The translations under genes and the position numbers were made by a program. Below the pieces are notes generated by a model, which was not told the DNA's origin, made no database searches, and saw only the letters and a program-made list of their open reading frames with translations. A stretch of 64,000 bases of DNA from Paenibacillus vietnamensis. GTDB lineage: Bacteria; Bacillota; Bacilli; Paenibacillales; Paenibacillaceae. This document shows, one piece after another, positions 25,578 to 32,404 of this stretch. The stretch is taken from assembly GCF_020169515.1 (NCBI RefSeq), contig NZ_JAHMHW010000001.1:62001-126000 (forward strand). Reading direction: 5' to 3'. How positions within the stretch are numbered: position 1 is the first letter of the stretch; every line of letters starts with the position of its first letter.

Positions 25578-27216
25578 ACTGCTAATCGTCGACGATGAAG
25601 AAATTATTACGGATAGTCTATACGAGGTGTTCCATCGGCTTATGCCGGAGGCGCTTGATATTTGCAGAGCCTATTCCGGTAAGGAAGCGCTGAACTGGCT
25701 GTCGCGTACACGGATCGATATCGTGCTGACCGATATCCGCATGCCCGGGATGAGCGGAATGGAGCTGTCGGAAGAAATTCAAGCTTATTGGCCGAGATGC
25801 AAAATTATTTTCCTCACCGGGTACAGTGAATTCGATTATGCCTATAAAGCCATCCAAATGCCGGGCGTCCGGTACCTGCTAAAAACGGAAGGGTACGGAA
25901 AGGTCACCCAGACCGTGCAGGAGGTCATAGAGGAATTAAACCATGGCATTCAAATGAATCAACTGGTTGAGCGTTCCCGCGAGCAGTCGGTTACGCTTGA
26001 ATTTATGGCACAAGGGGATTATTTCAGGCATTTTCTGCTGGATAGTCATCATTTTTCGAAAAATCAGGAAATGCTGGTCAAGGAATTTGAGGCGTTAAAG
26101 ATTGTTCTGGATCCGAAGCTGCCTGTCGTGCTGGTTTTGGGCCGGCTCTCTTATCCGGAAGGAAGCGGATACACTGAAAAAAACGAGCTGCTCGCTTCGG
26201 CCAGAATGATATGGAATTCCTTCATGACGGACCAGACCCGCAGCATCGGGATCGCGGACAAGCATGGGGACATTTTATGGTTTCTGCAGACTTCGCAGGG
26301 CACGGAAGAGAAGTTCCATCTGCATTTCATGCGTTTCTTGGAGGGGACGCTGGAGCTTATTCAAGAAGCCTGTCAGGCCTCGCTCGGCTTGATGATCGGC
26401 TTTACGATCAGCGGAGCTTCTTGCGAATGGGGAGAAGTCACTCCGAAGTACGAGAGGCTTCGCCAGCTTCAGCAGCTGAAAATCGGTGACGGCATTTCTA
26501 TCATTCAGGTAGACCGATCCGAAGTATTCGACAGCTCACCGATGAAAGAGGGGTTTGTGCTGAGTCATAAAGCCGGAAGCATGGAAGCCCATCTGGAAGC
26601 GGGAAGGGCGGGGGAATTTTTCGAGGAGCTGGAAGAGCTGTCGCAGTCTATGCTGACTCCTTACGGAAACGCCCAAAGGACGATTGAAGCTTATTATTCC
26701 GTATCGCTTGTTCTGCTCTCTTATATCAACCGATTGGGGCTGCACGGACGAATCGACGATCACGGAAGGCTGATGCGCCTCGACGATCATGCCTCAATGA
26801 AAGAAGGCTTCCACTATTTGAAGCAAATCGCGGAATCGATATTTGCCTTCAAAAGCAAAGATGAGCGGGACAGGGCCTCCCATATCATCGAGCGGATTTG
26901 CCAATTTATCGGGGAGCATTTGAGCGAGGATTTATCTTTGGTGCGGCTGGCGGAAATCCATTATTTCAATCCGTCTTATTTGTCCCGCTTTTTCAAGCAG
27001 GAGCATGGAATCAATCTGTCCGAGTACATCGATAAATGCCGGATTAGAAAGGCAAAGGAGCTGCTGGGAGATGCGGATTTGAAGGTGCGGGAGGTGGCGG
27101 CGTTCGTCGGTTACGAGGCTGCACATTCTTTTACGCGATTTTTCAAGAAAGCAACCGGGCTGACGCCTCAGGAATACCGCGACACCCTGTCGCTGACCGA
27201 TAGTCATTATACGTAA
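25570..27216 (+). CDS. YesN-type response regulator with AraC DNA-binding domain (second copy)
   Basis: 548 residues. The receiver is complete: LIVDDEEI (Asp8, Asp9), LTDIRMPG (Asp55), TGYSEFDYAY and the Lys in YLLKTEG. A middle region similar to that of the regulator at 13056 follows, then the AraC double helix-turn-helix (LSLVRLAEIHYFNPSYLSRFFKQEHG; VREVAAFVGYEAAHSFTRFFKKATG). It should be phosphorylated by the kinase it overlaps; likely targets are the binding protein at 22063 and the GH43 gene at 27380, both inferred from position. Confidence 0.94.
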   Translation: MYRLLIVDDEEIITDSLYEVFHRLMPEALDICRAYSGKEALNWLSRTRIDIVLTDIRMPGMSGMELSEEIQAYWPRCKIIFLTGYSEFDYAYKAIQMPGVRYLLKTEGYGKVTQTVQEVIEELNHGIQMNQLVERSREQSVTLEFMAQGDYFRHFLLDSHHFSKNQEMLVKEFEALKIVLDPKLPVVLVLGRLSYPEGSGYTEKNELLASARMIWNSFMTDQTRSIGIADKHGDILWFLQTSQGTEEKFHLHFMRFLEGTLELIQEACQASLGLMIGFTISGASCEWGEVTPKYERLRQLQQLKIGDGISIIQVDRSEVFDSSPMKEGFVLSHKAGSMEAHLEAGRAGEFFEELEELSQSMLTPYGNAQRTIEAYYSVSLVLLSYINRLGLHGRIDDHGRLMRLDDHASMKEGFHYLKQIAESIFAFKSKDERDRASHIIERICQFIGEHLSEDLSLVRLAEIHYFNPSYLSRFFKQEHGINLSEYIDKCRIRKAKELLGDADLKVREVAAFVGYEAAHSFTRFFKKATGLTPQEYRDTLSLTDSHYT

Positions 27217-27320
27217 ACACATGACCGGATGAGCGGGAGCATGTCCGGATTTTCTTCTTGTTGAAAAACCTATCAAATGCCGGGTATTTCATCAGCTATC
27301 GGCGGGTTGTTGCAGCACGG

Positions 27321-27334
27321 TGCAAGCGTTACAA
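27321..27334 (+). promoter_or_regulatory. Possible cre-like site before the GH43-CBM6 gene
   Basis: TGCAAGCGTTACAA matches 11 of 14 positions of TGWAANCGNTNWCA and keeps the AAGCGTT core, 46 nt before ATG 27380. Confidence 0.35.
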
Positions 27335-27379
27335 TCTATACGATTTACCAGATTATTATAGAAACGGGAGTTGAGCAAG

Positions 27380-28831
27380 ATGAATGCAGAATTGAAAAAG
27401 GGAACCGGCGCAATCGGCAAGCTTCCTCCAAACGGCAACCCGCTGGTCTCTCATAGATTCGGTGCGGATCCGTATGCGCTCGTATTCCGGGATCGCGTCT
27501 ATTTGTACACGACGAACGACGTGCTGGAATACGGCGAGGACGGAAGCGTCAAGGATAATACGTACAGCAGTATTAACAAGCTGTCGGTTATTTCTTCCGA
27601 CGATCTGGTGAACTGGACGGATCATGGCGAGATCCGCGCGGCAGGTCCGGAAGGCGCAGCCAAATGGGCGACACAATCGTGGGCTCCGGCAGCCGCTCAC
27701 AAGGTCATTAACGGCAAAGACCAATTTTTCTTATACTTCGCCAATAATGCCAGCGGCATCGGCGTATTGACGAGCGACAGTCCGGCCGGACCGTGGATCG
27801 ATCCGATCGGACAACCGCTTATTTCAAGATCGATGCCGGCCGCTGCAGGTGTGACCTGGTTATTCGATCCTGCCGTATTGGTAGATGACGACGGTACAGG
27901 CTATCTCTATTATGGCGGGGGCGTTCCGGAAGGTGAGCACGAGATGCCGAATACCGCACGCGTAATCCGGCTTGGCGACGACATGATCAGCATTGTCGGA
28001 GAGGCGGAGGTAATTTCGGCTCCTTATATGTTTGAGGATGCCGGCATTAACAAATATAATGGCGTTTATTACTTTACCTATTGTTCCAATTTTTACAAGG
28101 GAGAGCGTCCGGAAGGAAGTCCTCCGGCCGGCGAGATTGCCTACATGACGAGCGACGGCCCGATGGGGCCGTGGACGTACCAGGGGACAATCTTAAAAAA
28201 TCCGGGGCACTTCTTCGGGGTCGGCGGCAATAACCACCACGCCATGTTTAAATTCCATAACGCCTGGTACATGGCCTATCACGCACAAACGTTATCCAAA
28301 GCGATGGGCGTTCCGAAAGGGTACCGTTCGACTCATCTGAACCGGGTTTTCTTTAACGCAGACGGCTCCGTCGGGGAAATCTCCGCCGATATGAAAGGCG
28401 TAGAGCCTGTAAAGCTATTCGATCCGTATATCCGGGTCGAAGCGGAGACGATGGCCTGGAATGCGGGGATTGCTGTGCAGCCGCTCAAGACGGACGACAC
28501 GGATCACGCGCCTGTGAAGCTGGCGGTAACCGGTATTGAAGATGGAGATTGGATGGCGGTTGCCAATGTGGACTTTGGCAGCGGGGCAACCTCGTTTCAG
28601 GCAGGAGTGTCGAGCGCAGAGGAAGGCGGCAGCATTGAGCTGCATCTGGACAGTCCGGAAGGCAAGCTGATCGGGGTGCTTGAAGTACCTTCGACGGGCG
28701 GCGGGAGCAATTGGGCCGGGGCGGAAACGGCAGTAGTCGGAGCCGAAGGCGTTCACGATCTCTATTTTGTGTTTAAAGGAAAGCCGAACCAAACGTTATT
28801 TGATCTCGACTACTGGCAGTTTGGTCAATGA
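27380..28831 (+). CDS. GH43 arabinoxylan arabinofuranohydrolase-like enzyme with CBM6
   Basis: 483 residues from ATG 27380, which follows GGGAG at a better distance than the in-frame TTG at 27371. The five-bladed GH43 propeller (to about 350) shows its three acids in FGADPYALVF, TWLFDPAVLVDDDG and MFEDAGINKYNG; the last motif and the C-terminal CBM6 (IRVEAETMAW ... FDLDYWQFG) match the XynD-type arabinoxylan arabinofuranohydrolases. These remove arabinose from xylose residues of arabinoxylan. XynD-type enzymes are often secreted, but this protein has no signal peptide and so would act on imported oligosaccharides; a CBM on a cytoplasmic enzyme is unusual and may help fix the substrate in the active site. 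Confidence 0.9.
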   Translation: MNAELKKGTGAIGKLPPNGNPLVSHRFGADPYALVFRDRVYLYTTNDVLEYGEDGSVKDNTYSSINKLSVISSDDLVNWTDHGEIRAAGPEGAAKWATQSWAPAAAHKVINGKDQFFLYFANNASGIGVLTSDSPAGPWIDPIGQPLISRSMPAAAGVTWLFDPAVLVDDDGTGYLYYGGGVPEGEHEMPNTARVIRLGDDMISIVGEAEVISAPYMFEDAGINKYNGVYYFTYCSNFYKGERPEGSPPAGEIAYMTSDGPMGPWTYQGTILKNPGHFFGVGGNNHHAMFKFHNAWYMAYHAQTLSKAMGVPKGYRSTHLNRVFFNADGSVGEISADMKGVEPVKLFDPYIRVEAETMAWNAGIAVQPLKTDDTDHAPVKLAVTGIEDGDWMAVANVDFGSGATSFQAGVSSAEEGGSIELHLDSPEGKLIGVLEVPSTGGGSNWAGAETAVVGAEGVHDLYFVFKGKPNQTLFDLDYWQFGQ

Positions 28832-29150
28832 AGGGAAAGCGGTGATTAACAGCTTTAATCAGCTTTCACCGTTCTGCTGTACAAATGGCATCAGGAACCT
28901 TACATGAAAGGTGGCTGGCTGCGCTGTGCTGCACTTTTGCAGGAGAATTCTCTATTCACAGCCCCTATAGCCGTTTTGGTTTGATTCCACTGCATGAACT
29001 GCAGCAGAACGGCTAACCGTCTCTAGTTCTTGCTAATCTGATGTATTGAATGCAGTAGAATGGCGCAGCTTCCCTAGCCTGCCGACACGGCGGGCCGCAC
29101 CGAAGCTGCGATGCTGCTATATCCATTGTTTGAAAACTATAATGGTAGAA
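28832..29150. other. Gene-free stretch with dyad repeats, possible degenerate intergenic repeat
   Basis: No convincing gene. It holds a 7-bp hairpin TGATTAA/TTAATCA (28843-28861), and an 11-bp inverted repeat CCGTTCTGCTG (28869-28879) and CAGCAGAACGG (29002-29012) 122 bp apart. Similar GCAG(C/T)AGAA(C/T)GG words recur at 29002 and near 29051. The compact, dyad-rich make-up suggests a degenerate repeat or MITE-like element, but no terminal repeats or target duplication are clear. Confidence 0.35.
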
Positions 29151-29185
29151 AAAACTGCGCCTTCCATGATGGCGCAGTTTTTTTC
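29151..29185. terminator. Bidirectional terminator between GH43 and GH8 genes
   Basis: AAAACTGCGCC (29151-29161) and GGCGCAGTTTT (29171-29181) form an 11-bp perfect stem with T runs on both sides, serving the plus-strand GH43 gene and the minus-strand GH8 gene. Confidence 0.9.
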
Positions 29186-29198
29186 TTACACTCGAATT

Positions 29199-30349
29199 CT
29201 AGTTCGTCGTTTCTTTATAAATTCTGTAGTTCCCGCTTAATCCAAGCAAGCTGAAAAAGTAAAGGCAATTGTCGTAATAGCGGCGAACGCCCCTGCGAAG
29301 CGGGGTATTCCAGAACAGGCGGACGAAATGGCCGGCATCGGGGCCGTCTGCGGCCAGCGAGGCCATGGCATTCGTTGCCAGAAGCCCGATCGGATGCAGG
29401 GACGGCTCCTCAAACGGCTGGCCGTCAATCGTATACCGCCGGTAATCGGACACTTCAATATGTCGGAAAAAGTGCTGGAGACGATTCGACTGCCCGACCT
29501 GCCACGGGTCCTCACGGAACCATTCCCAGTCCAAACCAATGTTTGCGGCTACCCGGTAAGCGTCGCTGAAGAAATGCCGGTAATCACCGTGGCGCTGAGG
29601 TTCTGCCGGCGTTCCGTCGTAATTCGCATATTCGGGAGAGAGTCCGGTTGGCATGCGGTATGCAGATAAGCCCGGCTGGCCGCGGCGGCGTCCCTCCAGA
29701 ACGGACGGTCCTGCTCGTCCGCCTGCAAGGCGAACAAGTCGTAGAAATGAGGAAGATGATAGGACGGATCGCTAAACGGGGATTCCGGTATAAATTTAAT
29801 CAGTTTCGTTGCCGGATCCCACATCGGATCGCCGTCGCCTTGCTCGCCCTTGTGCACGCAGGCGCGCAGGATGATCCTCGCCTGCTCGGAATAATTGTAC
29901 GGCTCGGCGCCGTCTCCCCACCGGTTGGAGGCGAAGAAAAGCGCCATCGCAAAAAATTCCTCCCCATCGGGGGCAGGCCCTTGGGAAATGCGGGTGCCGT
30001 CAGGCTTGCAGTGCCAGGCAAAGTAATGCCGGTAACGGCCTTCCGTATGCTGCATGAAGGTTTTGGAGAAATTCCAGAGCCGGTCGAACACGTCCTTCTC
30101 GTTCATTTGAACGGCCATCATCATGCCATACGACATGCCTTCCGTCCGAACGTCGCTATTGCCGGTGTCGAGAATATAGCCCATATCGTCGCCGAGCGGA
30201 TAGTAGATTCGTACATCCGGATCTCCATCGAACAAATCGGACCATGCCTGTTCAAGCTTTTCGCTGACCGCTTCTTCCGTATAGCCCAGCTCTTTGAACA
30301 CGTTTCGGTATTCTCCCGTATAAAAAGCACCTTGTTTTGCACTTGTCAT
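29199..30349 (-). pseudogene. GH8 reducing-end xylose-releasing exo-oligoxylanase, frameshifted
   Basis: Two overlapping minus-strand frames together encode one GH8 protein of about 380 residues, the usual length of the Rex group, which removes xylose from the reducing end of xylo-oligosaccharides in the cytoplasm. The first frame (from 30349) carries the start, the catalytic acid in DVRTEGMSYGMMM and continues to RAYLHTAC near 29655; the protein then resumes in another frame at TGLSPEYANYDGT and holds the likely base in FFSDAYRVAANIGLDW and the C-terminus (stop at 29199). The break lies at about 29645-29660 and equals a net loss of one base modulo three. It separates the acid from the base, so the gene is inactive as read unless this is a sequencing error. 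GGAGGT precedes ATG 30349 and a cre-like site lies upstream. Confidence 0.88.
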
Positions 30350-30371
30350 TTCAATGAACCTCCAATGCTAG

Positions 30372-30385
30372 TGAATTCGCTTTCA
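30372..30385 (-). promoter_or_regulatory. cre-like site upstream of the GH8 gene
   Basis: Minus-strand TGAAAGCGAATTCA matches 13 of 14 positions of TGWAANCGNTNWCA and lies 23 nt before the GH8 start codon, a position fit for CcpA repression. Confidence 0.6.
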
Positions 30386-30526
30386 TCATATCATCAATGG
30401 CATTTAAGGAAATACAGTATTTGCTCGAAAAAATATAGTTTTTTTCATTCTTACGCTAGGAGGGGGGCCTTAATCTATCGTTTCTAGGGTGAACAAACAA
30501 GAAACGAACGGGTACTGTTTGCCAAA

Positions 30527-30540
30527 TGAAAGCGCTAAAA
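30527..30540 (+). promoter_or_regulatory. cre-like site upstream of the ABC exporter operon
   Basis: TGAAAGCGCTAAAA matches 13 of 14 consensus positions, 58 nt before the start of the ATPase gene at 30598. It suggests that the exporter genes, and perhaps the xylanase after them, are under carbon catabolite control. Confidence 0.55.
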
Positions 30541-30597
30541 TTGAAAAGGATACAGTTGATTCGGCGCTTTGGACGCTTGAAGAACGGAGGGATAGCC

Positions 30598-31323
30598 ATG
30601 CCGGAGTTGGCAGAGAGAGTAATAGAAGACGACAGCAAACCGATACTGAAGGCGACCGGTCTGAAGAAGGTGTTCGGCAAAGGCCATGCAGCCGTTACCG
30701 CTTTGTCGGACGTTCATCTGGAAATACCGGCCGGTTCGATGGTGGCGCTTAAGGGAAGATCCGGCTCCGGCAAGACGACTCTTCTAAATCTGCTCAGCGC
30801 GCTTGACGAGCCGACCGAAGGACAGGTGATTTTCCGCGGAAGGGAAATCACGGGCATGCCGGGCAAGGAACGCAATGCGCTGCGGCGTAAGGAGATCGGC
30901 CTGGTGTTTCAGTCATTTGGCCTGATCCCGCTTATGTCCGCTTACGAGAACGTGGAGTTCGGGCTGCGCGTCGCGGGAACGCCGGTGAAAGGCAACCGGG
31001 CCGCCGCCGAACGCGCGCTGGAGCAGGTCGGCATGCGGGAGAGGATGAAGCACCGGCCGGCGGAGCTGTCCGGCGGCGAACAGCAGCGTGTGGCAATTGC
31101 CCGCGCCATCGCTCATGAGCCCGTGCTGCTCATCGCCGATGAACCGACGGCGGAGCTCGACAGCAGGATGGGGCTGCAGGTCATGCGCGTATTCCGCGAG
31201 CTTGTGACCCGATCCGGTATGACGGTTATTCTGACGACGCACGATCCTGGCATTATGGAGCTTGTCGATCATGTTATTGCATTGGAGGATGGAAAAATTG
31301 TTTCGCATACGACCAACGGTTAA
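30598..31323 (+). CDS. ABC exporter ATPase, MacB/LolD-like
   Basis: 241 residues from ATG 30598 (CGGAGGGA upstream; an in-frame ATG 72 nt earlier lacks a good site and would overlap the cre-like element). Walker A GRSGSGKTT, Q-loop FQSFGLIPLMSAYENVEF, signature [14 protein letters not shown], Walker B LLIADEPTAELD and the switch His in LTTHD are all present. The sequence type is that of ATPases driving MacB/FtsX-fold permeases (lipoprotein, peptide or antibiotic export), not sugar import. It is the first gene of a four-gene unit: ATPase, adaptor, permease, second ATPase. Confidence 0.92.
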   Translation: MPELAERVIEDDSKPILKATGLKKVFGKGHAAVTALSDVHLEIPAGSMVALKGRSGSGKTTLLNLLSALDEPTEGQVIFRGREITGMPGKERNALRRKEIGLVFQSFGLIPLMSAYENVEFGLRVAGTPVKGNRAAAERALEQVGMRERMKHRPAELSGGEQQRVAIARAIAHEPVLLIADEPTAELDSRMGLQVMRVFRELVTRSGMTVILTTHDPGIMELVDHVIALEDGKIVSHTTNG

Positions 31324-31348
31324 AGGAAGGAAGTCAGGATTTCCCGGT

Positions 31349-32356
31349 GTGAGACGAGCAGCCGCAGCGCTCGCCTTAACGATGGCGCTCTCCGGATGCA
31401 GCCTGCTCCCGGCCGAGCACGAAGCGCTTCAGCCGCCGCTCGTACAGCCGGCTCGGGAGCAATTGGACATTGTGGAGGCGGGCCTCGGGAGCATTCAGAC
31501 TTCGCTTAAAGGAACGGCCCATTTTGTATCCGCAAGCGCTGAAAATCTTTCATTTAAGGATTCGGGCGGACGCCTGAAGTCCATCAACGTTACGGTCGGC
31601 CAAGAGGTGAAGGCGGGTGACCTGTTGGCCGAATTGGAGATGGGGGATCTCCAGCTTCAGACCGGCCTGCAGAGGCTTAATGTGGAGCGTGCGCAGCTGC
31701 TGTATAAGCAGGCGCGCGATGCCGGCGCAAGCGCGACCGATCTGCGCTTGAAGGAAATCGACCTCGAACGGGAGACGATGTCGCTTGAGGCGATGGAGAG
31801 CCGGCTTCAGAAATCGCGGCTGTACGCTACCATTTCGGGGACGGTGACCTTTGTCGAGACGTTGAACGCAGGCGACCCGATCAATGCCTATCAAGCGGTT
31901 GTGTCCATAGCGGATACTTCCCGTATGCGGTTAACGTATGTGGCCGCCGAGACGAAGGAGCTGCAGGCCGTACAGGCCGGTATGCCGGTCAGCCTGAAAT
32001 ATAAAGGAAAGGCGTATACGGGCAAGGTGCTGCAGTCGCCATCCGACGTGCCTGCCGCAGCAGACAACGCAAAGGCCGAACGCAATGCGGTGACGATTTA
32101 TATGAGCATGGACAATGAGCCGGATGGCATCCATATCGGAAACAGCGCCGAGCTTACGATCGAGCTTCAGAAACGCGAGAATGTTATTGTGCTGCCGCGT
32201 TCGGCAATCCGTTCTTATATGGGCCGCAGCTACGTGCAGGTTGCCGACGGCGAACGCCGCAAGGAGGTTGACGTTGAGCTGGGATTGGTTACGCCGACCG
32301 AGGCGGAGATCGTCAAGGGACTTGAGAAAGGCCAGCAGGTCATTCTGAACAATTAA
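31349..32356 (+). CDS. HlyD/RND-type adaptor lipoprotein of the ABC exporter
   Basis: 335 residues from GTG 31349, chosen because it gives a compact lipoprotein signal peptide with lipobox LSGC (Cys17) and AGGA lies nine bases upstream. An ATG at 31289, overlapping the ATPase gene, is the alternative but has no spaced ribosome binding site. The mature part has a biotinyl-lipoyl-like hairpin split around a coiled coil (LKSINVTVGQEVKAGDLLAELEMG; residues about 115-165 coiled coil; LYATISGTVTFVETLNAGDP), a beta-barrel region and a C-terminal membrane-proximal domain (VVDVELG-like end). It links to the outer face of the permease encoded next. Confidence 0.88.
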   Translation: MRRAAAALALTMALSGCSLLPAEHEALQPPLVQPAREQLDIVEAGLGSIQTSLKGTAHFVSASAENLSFKDSGGRLKSINVTVGQEVKAGDLLAELEMGDLQLQTGLQRLNVERAQLLYKQARDAGASATDLRLKEIDLERETMSLEAMESRLQKSRLYATISGTVTFVETLNAGDPINAYQAVVSIADTSRMRLTYVAAETKELQAVQAGMPVSLKYKGKAYTGKVLQSPSDVPAAADNAKAERNAVTIYMSMDNEPDGIHIGNSAELTIELQKRENVIVLPRSAIRSYMGRSYVQVADGERRKEVDVELGLVTPTEAEIVKGLEKGQQVILNN

Positions 32357-32404
32357 CGAACAATGAATGCCCGGTTTGGCCGGGTGCATGGATGGGGTGT
32401 ATGT

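Noticed and set aside
27216-27250. CCGGA/TCCGG hairpin as the terminator of the second two-component pair
   Set aside because: The stem is only 5 bp with a competing ACATG/CATGT pairing; too weak to call.
29046-29240. Small frame (64 codons) in the dyad-rich gap
   Set aside because: No ribosome binding site, runs through a strong terminator, composition unlike a protein.
29648-30487. Plus-strand open frame (279 codons) across the GH8 region
   Set aside because: The minus strand encodes recognisable GH8 sequence across the same bases; the plus-strand product is His/Arg-rich with no motif.
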